A stretch of 64,000 nucleotides of DNA, taken from contig CM037476.1 of assembly GCA_021014325.1 (NCBI GenBank), positions 15,660,827-15,724,826 on the forward strand, written 5' to 3'. Every line of letters begins with the position of its first letter. Within the stretch, counting starts at the first letter, position 1. Origin of the DNA: Plazaster borealis (lineage: Eukaryota > Echinodermata > Asteroidea > Forcipulatida > Labidiasteridae). Under the pieces are notes generated by a model. The model did no database searches and was not told the DNA's origin. It saw only the letters and a list, made by a program, of their open reading frames with translations. Below, piece after piece: positions 23,846 through 34,164 of the stretch. The translations under genes were made by a program, and so were the position numbers.

Positions 23846-24970
23846 GTAAGTAAATCTAGTTTTTATGTAGAAAAACGGTATGTTTTAGGCCGTTAAAAGG
23901 TTTCTTGACTAGCGTCGTTAGGCCTCGACTACAGTACCGTGATAGTACACATAGTACACACACAGTCAGGCTGTGTGATTAAAAAATGTATTTGTTCTTT
24001 GCCCAGCTGCAAATCTGCAATATTACTGCACTGGCTTGCAGATTAAGACATCTAATACGATTCAGTGAATGTTTAACTTCTCCAATTACTTACTAATTTC
24101 TTATCACTTATTGGCGTATTGCCATAGTAATTAGTCAAAGATAAAACAACAAACGTGAGATGATAATCACCAGTTTAGTCACACACACTCTACGCCCGTG
24201 TGTTTTACGTATACGCGCATCGCTTGATCACGCACACACGGTATACAAGTACTGATGACAGTGAGTGTACTACTGTAGTTCTTCATCGAAAAACAAGTTG
24301 ACATGTACATTACACACATTTCTGGTTCTTCATTGAAAATGTAATACATTGTATCTTTAACTTACAAGATATACTTTAGACATAAATAACTCAACATCTA
24401 GCTGATGTGGCCACTGTATTAACTAGACGAGTACGTCCAACGCTAGTGCTATGCCTAACTTGCTTAACACGATAATTATAGGGGGTGGGGCTAGATTAAA
24501 TACCTAATTTTCTAATTTCCACAAAATTCTAGAACAGATACACAACATTATCATGTCAATTTTGTTTTCCTTCATTCATAACGAATGTTTTATTCCGTGC
24601 TTCGCAGACGAAAGCTGAACTGAAAATGATTTGCTGAAACAATGATTTACAGTAAAATAAATAGACACAGAACTTGGTCGTTTACTTGGTCGTGAAACGA
24701 CCGCTAGAGAACAAAACAATAACATGATTTCAGCAAGTTTGTAAACAGCAAGGTCCAATTTCATAAAGCTGTAAAGCAACAAAAATCTGTTTAGCAACAA
24801 AAATCTGCTTAGCAAAAAATTGCAAGATGCAAAATTCATGCAAAATTCATCAAAACATTTCCTTACGACCAGAACAATACTTCCTCCCATTTAATAACAG
24901 CAACTTTCAAACCTTGTCAAAATAAATCTCTATATTTGAATTACATCTGTTTGTTTTCTTTAAAAAACAG

Positions 24971-25246
24971 GCGGGGACACATATCGAACATGCAGTTGAC
25001 AGCATCAAAGCGAAAGGGATAAGGCAGCCAGTAATAATCTCCCTGGGGCCAGAAAAGAAGCCGAATCAGTTTTTCTTGTGCGTGGACTCTATTCCTATCA
25101 GTGGCGGTTCGACAGCGGTGGAAGCATTTGATAAGTTGTTCAAAACTTTCTATGTGTTCGGGTTGGACTACCCAAAAGTTTTGAACAGCTTTTTTGAATT
25201 CTTTGCCGCTTTCATCTATGGAGTGATGCCTCCCTCTCCAGGGTAA
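24971..25246 (+). CDS. Coding exon of unknown protein, next to LTR insertion
   Basis: After 'tttgttttctttaaaaaacag' a frame of 91 codons reads AGTHIEHAVDSIKAKGIRQP, then FFLCVDSIPISGG, then AFDKLFKTFYVFGLDYPKVL and FFEFFAAFIYGV, ending at TAA 25244-25246. The 'A.D.LFK.FYVF...YP..L..F..F' pattern recalls the C terminus of uncharacterised multicopy proteins in fish and invertebrate genomes (from memory). With a 1-base shift at 25241-25243 the frame would continue, cross the LTR insertion point and stop at TAA 30122-30124. Alternatively the stop at 25246 is genuine and the LTR element lies in the 3' UTR. A second acceptor at ..CATGCAG (ending 24994) would match the phase of the 23770 exon. Confidence 0.6.
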   Translation, partial: AGTHIEHAVDSIKAKGIRQPVIISLGPEKKPNQFFLCVDSIPISGGSTAVEAFDKLFKTFYVFGLDYPKVLNSFFEFFAAFIYGVMPPSPG

Positions 25247-25266
25247 AGCCTCTGGTTCGATCTTTC

Positions 25267-25271
25267 GCAAC
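25267..25271. repeat. Target-site duplication, left (GCAAC)
   Basis: GCAAC directly precedes the 5' LTR and is repeated at 30101-30105 directly after the 3' LTR. Five base pairs is the usual Ty3/gypsy integrase spacing. Confidence 0.95.
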
Positions 25272-25480
25272 TGTAATGGCCTGAGTGCAGTATAATTTCT
25301 AACACCCACACTCCACAGGTGCATCATGGGAAATAGCACATGAGAAGTTTGTACCTTGGTTTGTACACACAAAAGATACACAGTAAATGTGAAGCAGGAA
25401 AGTTAACTTTATCTCCAGTCCCAGTCTGTTATTCTTCATTCTGTTTACGTTACTAAAGTTGTCAGACTAAGGACAATACA
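25272..25480 (+). repeat. 5' LTR
   Basis: 209 bp, begins TGTAATGGCC and ends GACAATACA. Base-for-base identical by eye to 29892-30100. A short LTR with TG..CA ends. Confidence 0.97.
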
Positions 25481-25496
25481 CTGGCGACGAGGAGTA
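25481..25496 (+). promoter_or_regulatory. Primer binding site
   Basis: CTGGCGACGAGGAGTA follows the LTR. TGG matches the CCA end of a tRNA. The tRNA species is not assigned. Confidence 0.7.
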
Positions 25497-25647
25497 CAGT
25501 ATTTAACACGTATTGACCCATCATACTGGTTTTTCCAACTACAATTTGGTGAAATTTCAAGTCGTTTTGGACTTCACTTCGTAGTGAACTGAATTGAACT
25601 GAACTCTAGTAAGTGTAAACGCAGCGTTTTCTCTTGCCAATATCGCT

Positions 25648-27228
25648 ATGGCAAACTACCTCCCACCGTTCCCATCCTTCGAGTACGAATCAGACAAAAC
25701 CAACGTGGCCATCCGTTGGGATAAATGGGTGAAACGCCTGGAGAATTTATTTGTTGCCATGGACATCACGAATGGGGAGAGACAGCGAGCACTCTTACTT
25801 CACTACGCCGGCGAACAAGTACATGAAATCTACGAGGCAGAGAAGCAGACAGACACTGATGACACAAGCGACAACTACGTCGACACTAAGACAGTACTAG
25901 ACAAATATTTTCGGCCAAAGAAGAACACGCAAATGGAGATTTACACCTTCAGATCTTGCAAGCAAAAGGAAAGACAGACGCTGGATGAATATGTGACGGA
26001 ATTGCGAACACTATCCAAGACATGTGAGTTCACATCTACCGATAAGGAAATCCTCACACAAATCATACAGCACTGCACCTCCAACCGACTACGCCGTAGG
26101 GCTCTTCGGGAACCGGACAAGACCCTCACACAAATCATTGACATCGGTCGCACACTTGAGATGGCTGACACACAGGCCTCTGCTATGGAGCGCGAGACCG
26201 TCCATGCAGTGAAGCCAAAGTACAACAACAACAACGGAAAACGACCCCAAGCCAGAAATACTAACAATACCAGTGGCCCTACACGCTCGACACAGCACAA
26301 CCCAAAAGCTACGCAACAACCGGGTAAGCTCTGTATTTATTGTGGTGGTAGCTACCCCCACAGCGGTTCATGCCCAGCACAGGGGCAAACTTGTAACTAT
26401 TGTGGTAAACCAAATCACTTCCAGCGGGCCTGCATCAAACGCAAGAAAGACAAGGCCATCCATAACATACAAGAGCATGATGACCTAGCACAAAACACTT
26501 GTGCACAACAGTCAGACTCCAGTGGAGACGAGTACAGCTATATGGTGCATGCCAAACAACATACATTGTACACACTGTCACTGCCCACTGCCCCTGTCAA
26601 AGTGAACAACCACGACGTCCAACTTTTGCTTGACACGGGGTCTACTGTGAACATTCTCGACCAACGCACATACGCAAATGTGGGTAGTCCACCCATCAAA
26701 CGCCACAAACAGTCAAAGGTTCATGCTTACGGTGAGGATAATCCAATACACATACTCGGTGAGTGCATCCTTACAGTGGAAACAGCATCCTTGATACAGA
26801 CTCACCGATTCTTGATCGCGCAAGGCAATCACGGTTCTCTGCTTGGCTACGAGACAGCAACCAAGCTCAAACTTATCCACGTTGTACACACCGCAACATA
26901 CAAAGACAAGTGCCGGGAGAAATATCCTGGGCTTTTCCATGACATAGGCAAGTTGAAAGATACACAAGTGAAACTCCATGTGGACAAAACAGTGAAACCC
27001 AAGGCAATTACTAACCGCCGTACACCCTTTCACCTCAGAACAAAGGTGGAAACAGAGCTCAAACGCCTTGAACAGCAAGACATCATCGAACATGTACTTG
27101 GGGAACCAACCCCCTGGGTATCCCCAATCGTAACGCCCCCAAGAAAGACGGCTCAATACGCCTCTGTGTTGACATGCGAGAACCCAACAAAGCCATTATG
27201 CGTGAACGCCACAGCACGCCAACAGTAA
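25648..27228 (+). CDS. gag: Gag-protease frame, running into the start of reverse transcriptase
   Basis: ATG 25648, 526 codons. The N-terminal ~200 residues are a retrotransposon Gag-like region. Residues about 228-262 hold two zinc-knuckle motifs: an irregular CIYC..H..C and a classical CNYCGKPNHFQRAC (CX2CX4HX4C). The aspartic protease active site is LLLDTGSTVNIL at about 326-337. The last ~60 residues enter the reverse-transcriptase fingers (TPWVSPIV) and then lose the frame in a run of five C at 27136-27140. Conserved reverse-transcriptase coding resumes in the next frame at 27141. The break lies inside the domain rather than at a gag-pol junction, so a one-base loss or sequencing error fits better than programmed frameshifting. 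Confidence 0.92.
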   Translation: MANYLPPFPSFEYESDKTNVAIRWDKWVKRLENLFVAMDITNGERQRALLLHYAGEQVHEIYEAEKQTDTDDTSDNYVDTKTVLDKYFRPKKNTQMEIYTFRSCKQKERQTLDEYVTELRTLSKTCEFTSTDKEILTQIIQHCTSNRLRRRALREPDKTLTQIIDIGRTLEMADTQASAMERETVHAVKPKYNNNNGKRPQARNTNNTSGPTRSTQHNPKATQQPGKLCIYCGGSYPHSGSCPAQGQTCNYCGKPNHFQRACIKRKKDKAIHNIQEHDDLAQNTCAQQSDSSGDEYSYMVHAKQHTLYTLSLPTAPVKVNNHDVQLLLDTGSTVNILDQRTYANVGSPPIKRHKQSKVHAYGEDNPIHILGECILTVETASLIQTHRFLIAQGNHGSLLGYETATKLKLIHVVHTATYKDKCREKYPGLFHDIGKLKDTQVKLHVDKTVKPKAITNRRTPFHLRTKVETELKRLEQQDIIEHVLGEPTPWVSPIVTPPRKTAQYASVLTCENPTKPLCVNATARQQ

Positions 27229-29732
27229 ACGAACTGATCCATGATCTCAATGGTGCATCGGTTTTCAGCAAGCTTGATCTTCGATCAGGTTACCACCAAC
27301 TTGAACTCGAACCAAGTTCGCGATACATTACTACGTTCCACACACACATGGGGCTCTATCGCTATAAACGCATGAGTTTTGGAATCTCCTCAGCGAGTGA
27401 AATCTTCCAAGAGAACATTCGCAACGTCATCTCCGGCATCGCGGGAGCCCGAAATATCAGTGACGACATCATCTGTTTTGGAGCAGGTCCCAACGCGCAA
27501 CGCGACCATGACGCAGCACTAGAGGCAACGCTCACACGTCTCCATGACCACGGCCTCACAGTGAATTGGGACAAATGTGAGTTCAACTCACACACTATAA
27601 AGTTCTTCGGCCTTGTATTCAGCCCGAAAGGCGTATCACCAGACCCAGAGAAAGTGGACGCCATACGCAACACACCACCACCGCAGACTGCACAAGCGTT
27701 ACGCAGCTTCCTCGGAATGACCAACTACAGCTCACGTTTCATCCGCAACTATGCCACAATCACAGAGCCGTTGAGACGACTCACGAAAAACAATATGCCA
27801 TGGGTTTGGTCTCAAGAACAACAGGACGCCTTCAAAACACTCAAGAACGCCCTGTCTGAAGACGCGAGCATCGCTTACTTCGACATACGCAAAGACATTG
27901 AAATCGCAGTGGATGCTAGCCCTGTTGGCCTAGGGGCCATACTGACACAGGACGGACGCGTTGTAGCTTACGCGAGCCGTGCCTTGACTCCCGTCGAATC
28001 CCGATACAGTCAAACAGAACGCGAAGCCCTTGCTATTGTATGGGCGTGTGAACACTATGACATGTATGTTCGAGGAACACCACACTTCGTAGTCACCACT
28101 GATCACAAACCCCTCGTGAACATATGGCAGAAGCCACACCCGCCGCTACGCATCGAACGGTGGGGTCTCCGACTACAACCCTACAAACTCACAGTCAAGT
28201 ACAGTCCCGGACACGCAAATCCAGCAGACTACTTATCGCGTCACCCGCCTGCCAACTCAAAGAACACTTCACGCGAACAGAAAATCGCGGAGCAATATGT
28301 CAACTTTGTTACAACAACATCAGTGCCTCGTGCAATGAACATCAACGACATCCAGACAGCGACTTTACATGATCCAACCCTGATGAAAGCCATTGACCTC
28401 GTATGCACAGGCCGCTGGTTCGAGATCGCAAAGATCACTGACCCCGCTATTAACATGAACGAACTTCGTCAGTACCACAACAGCAAGGATGAACTTACAT
28501 GCCATGTAAATAACATTCTACTACGCAACGACAAGATTGTTATTCCACAATCACTACGTGACCTGGCAGTCTCTCTCGCACATGAAGGTCACCAAGGCAT
28601 GGCACGAACAAAAGCTATGATACGATCAAAGGTCTGGTTTCCAGGAATCAATGAGAGAGTCGAACAGACAATACACAAATGCCTTGCATGTCAATCCGTC
28701 TACAGCAAACCAGGGCCCTTTGAGCCACTTCGCATGTCAGATTTGCCACCAGGAGCATGGCAAAATCTGAGCATGGACTTCTGTGGACCGCTACCAACAG
28801 GCGAATACCTCATGGTCATCATGGACGAGTACTCCAGGTACCCAAACGTTGAAATTGTGAAATCCGTGTCCGCAAACACAGTTATACCTGTCTTGGACAA
28901 AGTACTGTCAACGTTCGGCTGTTGCAAAGTAATCAAATCCGACAATGGCAGCCCATTCAACTCGCACGCCTTCGCGAAATTCACAGAACACAGCGGTTTC
29001 AAACATCGCCGCATCACGCCTCACTGGCCACGGGCCAACGCACAGGCTGAGGCATTCAATAAACCGCTGATGAAACTTGTTCGTACTGCTCATCTTGAAC
29101 ACAAATCTTGGAGGCAGGAGCTCCATAAATACCTTCGGCAGTATCGCGCCACACCACACCCATCCACTGGGGCCACGCCATACCAACTAATGTTTGGACG
29201 CGAGCCACGCACTCGACTCCCACAGATCGACCACAACAATCCATCCACATTGGATCGTCAAGCTCGAGCAAATGATGAACAGGCCAAATCCAAGCAGAAA
29301 CGCTACGCCGACATTCGTTTGAATGCCCGACAAAACGACATCATGGTCGGTGACACTGTCCTTGTAAAACATGACACCAAACCGTCCAAACTCTCCACAC
29401 CATTTGACCCCCAGCCATACAGTGTCACCGCCAGGAAAGGCAGTATGATCACCGCCTCTGCGAATGGCCACAACATCACTCGGAACTCCTCACGTTTTAA
29501 GGGCATCCCCTCGGACTCCAACGACAGCTACCAACGCGATTACATTGAAGATGAAGAGGAAAAGGATTATACTCCACCCAGCACCCAAACCACAGAAGCA
29601 ACACCTACTTCATTGCCACATACCTTGCCAACACAAACTACTACTCAACCACCGCACACTCGACCAACTCGCATTCGCAAAACCCCAAATATCTTGAGGA
29701 CTATGTGGTCAAATAGACTGATCCACAGCTAA
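27141..29732 (+). CDS. pol: Pol: reverse transcriptase, RNase H, integrase
   Basis: Conserved coding is readable from 27141 in the frame whose first in-frame ATG is 27168. Reverse transcriptase: FSKLDLRSGYHQ (about 27264), FGISSA, and the catalytic ISDDII (about 27460). RNase H: IAVDASPVGLGAIL (about 27905) and TDHKPL. Integrase zinc finger H..H..CLAC (about 28590-28690). Integrase core Asp in SMDFCGPL (about 28771), Asp in KSDNGSPF (about 28936) and Glu in AQAEAF (about 29041), so all three acidic residues are present. A C-terminal region with a GPY/F-like fold precedes a Thr/Pro-rich end. Apart from the break at 27136-27140 shared with the gag frame, no stop interrupts it. Confidence 0.93.
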   Translation, partial: KKDGSIRLCVDMREPNKAIMRERHSTPTVNELIHDLNGASVFSKLDLRSGYHQLELEPSSRYITTFHTHMGLYRYKRMSFGISSASEIFQENIRNVISGIAGARNISDDIICFGAGPNAQRDHDAALEATLTRLHDHGLTVNWDKCEFNSHTIKFFGLVFSPKGVSPDPEKVDAIRNTPPPQTAQALRSFLGMTNYSSRFIRNYATITEPLRRLTKNNMPWVWSQEQQDAFKTLKNALSEDASIAYFDIRKDIEIAVDASPVGLGAILTQDGRVVAYASRALTPVESRYSQTEREALAIVWACEHYDMYVRGTPHFVVTTDHKPLVNIWQKPHPPLRIERWGLRLQPYKLTVKYSPGHANPADYLSRHPPANSKNTSREQKIAEQYVNFVTTTSVPRAMNINDIQTATLHDPTLMKAIDLVCTGRWFEIAKITDPAINMNELRQYHNSKDELTCHVNNILLRNDKIVIPQSLRDLAVSLAHEGHQGMARTKAMIRSKVWFPGINERVEQTIHKCLACQSVYSKPGPFEPLRMSDLPPGAWQNLSMDFCGPLPTGEYLMVIMDEYSRYPNVEIVKSVSANTVIPVLDKVLSTFGCCKVIKSDNGSPFNSHAFAKFTEHSGFKHRRITPHWPRANAQAEAFNKPLMKLVRTAHLEHKSWRQELHKYLRQYRATPHPSTGATPYQLMFGREPRTRLPQIDHNNPSTLDRQARANDEQAKSKQKRYADIRLNARQNDIMVGDTVLVKHDTKPSKLSTPFDPQPYSVTARKGSMITASANGHNITRNSSRFKGIPSDSNDSYQRDYIEDEEEKDYTPPSTQTTEATPTSLPHTLPTQTTTQPPHTRPTRIRKTPNILRTMWSNRLIHS

Positions 29733-29882
29733 CTGTGTATACATGTAGAAAAAGACAAAACTGGAAGAACTGAAAGAACTGAAACTCTTATTTGAGCTTT
29801 GCTTGTTTGCGCAAATCGTTTTATTGTTAACTGTTAATTGTTAAGCGCCTTTGATCAACATGTGTTATTTTCAATTCAACTT

Positions 29883-29891
29883 AAGGAGGGA
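29883..29891 (+). promoter_or_regulatory. Polypurine tract
   Basis: AAGGAGGGA abuts the 3' LTR and would prime plus-strand synthesis. Confidence 0.8.
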
Positions 29892-30100
29892 TGTAATGGC
29901 CTGAGTGCAGTATAATTTCTAACACCCACACTCCACAGGTGCATCATGGGAAATAGCACATGAGAAGTTTGTACCTTGGTTTGTACACACAAAAGATACA
30001 CAGTAAATGTGAAGCAGGAAAGTTAACTTTATCTCCAGTCCCAGTCTGTTATTCTTCATTCTGTTTACGTTACTAAAGTTGTCAGACTAAGGACAATACA
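29892..30100 (+). repeat. 3' LTR
   Basis: Identical to 25272-25480. Followed directly by the GCAAC duplication at 30101-30105. Confidence 0.97.
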
Positions 30101-30761
30101 GCAACCGCTGTTAAATCTGTTTAAAGGGAAAGTATACTTTTGGTTTTTGGAAGTGTTCCATTGTGTTAATCCTATATAAGTTACGAGGTAAAAATAAAAA
30201 TTAAATGTGCACATTTCAGTTAAAAAAGGTGTTTTAGTTTTTTAAAAAATACCGCTAAAAATCTGGAGCGGTTATCTATGACCATTTGCTGGTTGTGTAA
30301 TCTGAGTTCCCATGTCTGCACTTGTGTAGGACTGGTAGTAATACTTCTGCTCGGGTTGTACTGACTGCAACACTGCCTGGACTGGTCGTTTGCTGTGGGC
30401 CTAAAAACTGGTGGTGAAACTGTTTACACTGGATTCCATTCCCTGTGCACTATCCTCTTCTTGAACATGTACACACATGGCCCTTTCCTGGCTTTCGAGG
30501 CAGCTGAAGCAGACTAGACATGGTTCTCTTTAACAATGTTGAATCCGTTGTCTAAACTTATCCTCTTAAGCTTGATACACGTCGCAAGTGTACGATCCAT
30601 CGGATATAAGTCAAAACTATTGGTGTTTTTTCTCATTCTTAATTCAATCTTTCGCACTTATACAAAAACAGTTAACAATCTAAAAAATGTACCTCTTGTA
30701 ATTGACGTACTATGTAAAGGTTTATCTGTGAAACTTTGTGCATTGTATTTATTTACTTGAC

Positions 30762-30767
30762 AATAAA
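30762..30767 (+). terminator. Polyadenylation signal AATAAA
   Basis: AATAAA lies about 640 bp after the possible stop at 30124, in an AT-rich stretch without coding. It is consistent with the 3' end of the gene split by the LTR element. Confidence 0.4.
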
Positions 30768-31424
30768 GTTAAAAAATTGGTCGAGAATTTCGATTGGCTG
30801 TTTCCGATTATTGTTATTTATAGGTAAATCTTCTGGTCCATAATTGGGTGTTTATATTTTAATCCCAAGGAAAGTTTATAAATAAATCCAAACAGACTAG
30901 GTTTTAATTATCAAAGGGTAAAGGTTAAATCTGTAAAGATTGAAACATTTTAATCCACTGGGATTAATTTAATTAATCCTCCATAGACTAATTTTTTTAA
31001 ATCTTTTGAAAGATTCATTTTAAATCCACGCAGATTGGTCCCTAACCACACTCCTTGAAAGATTTAAAATTTAATCCTGTGGATTTAAATTTAAATCCTT
31101 GTAATTTAGAGTGTACCTATTTACACATTAGATGAAATTGAATGGTTGACCAGCTCTTGCTGCTGGCTTTTACACAAATGAATGAGTCTTGCGGCCTAGT
31201 GAAATTGAATAATCTTATTTGACCAGTGAATGCTAAAGTTATGAAATTGAAGTAGGCCCTACTCCTTTTGACTGTTGAATGCTGATTCAACGGGGCATTC
31301 ATTTTCAAACGAAATAGAATGAGCCGGGAGTTAAAATGAATGGATTTTTGTTGAAATTGGCCGGGAAAACCTATAATAAAATAATATTAGTGGCTTATTC
31401 TATAGCTTATATATCCGTCACTCA

Positions 31425-31533
31425 GTGACAATCGAGGTGACCAGTGACGTAGTGACAGTTCGAGAAGGTGAACAGCTCAATTTATCATGAAGCATAACAT
31501 TAGATGGTCAAGGTATTGTGGAAGTTCGATGGG
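31425..31533 (+). pseudogene. Ig domain 1 fragment of the receptor family
   Basis: Reads TIEVTSDVVTVREGEQLNLS, a stop, then SITLDGQGIVEVRW before losing homology. It corresponds to residues about 22-57 of receptor B. The codon of the first Ig cysteine is TGA instead of TGC. It has no signal peptide and lies 370 bp upstream of B. Confidence 0.9.
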
Positions 31534-31793
31534 CGTTCAAGGCGCTTTAATTTAGAATTTAAATTAGATTTTAGTTTTACTTTCGAGTTTTGTTTTTACA
31601 GAGATTGTAATCACTCGGTTTCATGAAAACCATAGACTATGTTGGACAGGAAATCCACGCACAGCATGGGTACACATACGTTGTGGTTTTCCTTAATGTT
31701 TCGTTCACGACAGTTTGATATTGGAGCGAATATCGTGCGGTGCAAAGCTCATAAAACAACATCACCATCATTTGACGCTTCATCGTTTGGAAG

Positions 31794-33144
31794 ATGGACT
31801 CCATTGTGTTTGTCCTAATACTGTTGGTGACAGCTGTAACACGGACAACGATGCTGACAATCGAGGTGACCAGTGACGTAGTGACAGTTCGTGAAGGTGA
31901 ACAGCTTAATTTATCATGCAGCATAACATTAGATGGTCAAGGTATAAGTGAAGTTCGATGGTATAGAGGCTCGGACCAGATACCGTATGGTTCCATTGAT
32001 GTAACAAACTGTGGTATTTTCCCTCTATGTCCAGAGGTAAACACTACAGACAACCGTGGAGTTGTACAATACACAGGAGGTTTTCTCAATGATGCAACAT
32101 TGACACTAGTGATCGATCATAGTTTAGCAAGCGACAACACAAGTTTTTCATGTGGTGTAGGGAAAAAGACTGGTAACTTCCAAAGTGCTGAGAAATTAAT
32201 TAGCGTGATTGTTCAGCATCTTCCAGATCCAACTTATCCCATGTGTTTAAGATCCAACTCATCTACCCTGACAGACATTCTCTCCTTGTCTTGCTGGGCT
32301 GAACTAACCCTGCCCGTGGTTTCTTTGGAATGGACAGTGGAAGGAATTAGTTCCGATCGAATATCATTTTCCAATAAAACCGAGATCGATGAGTACCGAG
32401 TTGAAAACAACCTGTTCCTTAAGGAAACAAGGGTTTCTTCTGGCAGCTTTGTCTTCACTTGTCATATGACAAGTTCGGCTTTTCCTCATACCAGGAGGAA
32501 CTGTTCGATTGGACCCATTCTCACCACCGGTGACCAAACTACTGAAGGTATTCTGTCGGACGCAACAACAACAACAACAACAACAACCCCGTTTGCCCAA
32601 GATGGAACACCCGCCACACCCACTACCGATGGCATCACCACCCGAAGTGATCCCCCACTGAACACTATAGTCATCGCATCAATTGCGTCAGGCAGTGTTG
32701 TCATCATCGTCATACTCTTGATCATCATCGCGTGTCTCGTCTCCTCAAGACGAAAACGAAGAAGGGCAACACCGAAAAACCCGCAAGATCTCAGCATCCG
32801 ACTATCCGTTGCAATCGCACAACCAAGATCAAATACCAGCCTCTACGCCAATCACAGCTACACGACCATCAGTTCCAACAACCAACAACCGGCGAGTTTC
32901 GATCCTCGACCGGGGGACACAGCAGCGGATTCCCCGTCCCCGCTGTACGCGGAAGTTCCATCGGACAAAAAAGTATCGTACGATAAATCAACAGAGGTTT
33001 TTTCGTACGCGGTGTCGAAGGGAGATCCACGCCACAAGAGTACGGCACTTGAAGAAGATCAACCCAACATGAGGCATCAAAGTCAGGATCCACCGGAGTA
33101 TTATTCGCTTGAACCTGAACCAGGCACCCGACAAATGACCCATG
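31794..33144 (+). CDS. Receptor B, exon 1: two-Ig transmembrane receptor
   Basis: ATG 31794 starts a signal peptide (1-20). Ig 1: Cys42, Trp56, Cys120, extra CX5C at 73-79 (NCGIFPLC), then TTDNRGVVQY. Ig 2: Cys167, Trp180, Cys223 with an extra Cys pair 151/237. Thr-rich stalk about 258-265 from an ACA repeat. Transmembrane about 292-315, then RRKRRR. Tail tyrosines: YANH (351, Grb2-type YxN), YTTI (356), YAEV (385), YDKS (396), YAVS (405), YYSL (436/437). Donor CATG|GTAATT ends the exon at 33144 in phase 1. Unspliced, the frame would continue to 33287. Surface receptor signalling through SH2 proteins is inferred. Confidence 0.88.
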
Positions 33145-33924
33145 GTAATTCTCACAATTCCTCGTTGAAAAAATTACATCAAGATGGTTCTATTGAAGAA
33201 AAAAAATGGTACTGGCCTTTTGTTCGAACACTGCCGTGGCTTTGTTCAAATGCGTACACAGCACAAACTTACAATTACCATTATTAGGGTAACTTAGAAT
33301 GTGACTTATTTTTTGCAACAGTTGTGATAATTATTGGTGTACAGTTTTCGTTGAAAACGGTAGATTTGTTATCTTCAACATAAACAAAATATATGACTTC
33401 AAAATATTGTTTAAGCAAACCTTACAATTTCTGTATGTTTATGAGACGGACAACAACATCGATAATTCTAACTGTCTTAAATTCCAATTCTAATTTCACC
33501 GGTATGTTCAAGGTTTGACCTTAACTTGTTCAGTGACTATCCAGCAGGACCAGCTTTTCATTTCACTGGTCCGTTAGCTAAGATTGTTCACTTAGTCCGC
33601 ATAAAATGTCATGTTAAATAACGATACTTTTTTACACTGAACTAACCAGCTGGACCACTTGGAGGGATATTTGACTGGTCCTCGGGTGTTTTATCTGGCA
33701 TTTGGCCAGCGGACCACTGTTAAAGGAGAAAGCTGATGTTCATACTTCAGAACACTTGTCCAAAGTCAAATCGTACCAATTCCATTGAGAAAAAATAATA
33801 ATAATAATAGCCATTTTCTTTTATCGAACTTATTTATCGCGACAGAAATTATGATTCTCATTTGAGAATTCGAACATATAGCTTCAGAATTTATAGGAAA
33901 TATTCTCTAAAAAACTTTTCACAG

Positions 33925-34073
33925 GACGAGGGCCCAAGACGATCGAGGACCAGTGCGTGTACGCCGAGGCGGGTCAAGGCCAAGGGGTGAGGTCATTGCG
34001 ATCCTCCAAACTGGACTCCGAAGAGGGCATGCTGATAGACAACATCCTGTATGTATCAGCTGACAAGGAATAA
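33925..34073 (+). CDS. Receptor B, exon 2 (C terminus)
   Basis: Acceptor 'aaaaacttttcacag' ends at 33924. The phase-1 join gives G then RGPKTIEDQCVYAEAG, ending DSEEGMLIDNILYVSADKE and TAA 34071-34073. It carries a further tyrosine (VYAEA) and the shared EEG-x-LIDNILY block. The intron is 780 bp. Confidence 0.88.
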
Positions 34074-34164
34074 AGACACACTGGTGTGTGCCCGGCAGAA
34101 GAGCGTAAGGCTCTACGCCCTTCTTCTCCAAGGCACACAAAGTACTTTAATGTCGAGGCACAGG

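Larger units (their letters stand above)
25272..30100 (+). mobile_element. Ty3/gypsy LTR retrotransposon, near-intact
   Basis: 4829 bp: LTR, primer binding site, gag-protease and reverse transcriptase-RNase H-integrase frames, polypurine tract, LTR. No envelope frame. The catalytic word ISDD in place of YxDD and the overall layout suggest the Mag/K02A2.6-like lineage, tentatively. Identical LTRs and the intact GCAAC duplication mark a very recent insertion. Confidence 0.95.
23462..31115 (+). mobile_element. Candidate DNA transposon split by an LTR element
   Basis: The left end TACACTCTTAAAGTGCGAG faces the right end ..AATTTAGAGTGTA (TACACTCTAAAT when inverted). Both flanks are dense in GATTTAAA and TTTAATCC words, like subterminal binding arrays. 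Inside are a promoter-like start with a first exon (23770-23845), a coding exon (24971-25246) and a 3' UTR with AATAAA (30762-30767). Without the nested LTR element it would be about 2.8 kb. No convincing target duplication was found, so the borders are provisional. Confidence 0.45.

Noticed and set aside
24941..25381. 146-codon open frame on the - strand
   Set aside because: It runs from the LTR into the 24971-25246 exon on the opposite strand. The + strand reading has splice signals and better protein character, so this is its shadow.
25444..25480. Envelope gene for the LTR element
   Set aside because: After the integrase frame only 159 bp precede the 3' LTR, so there is no room for an env ORF; it is a retrotransposon, not an intact endogenous virus.
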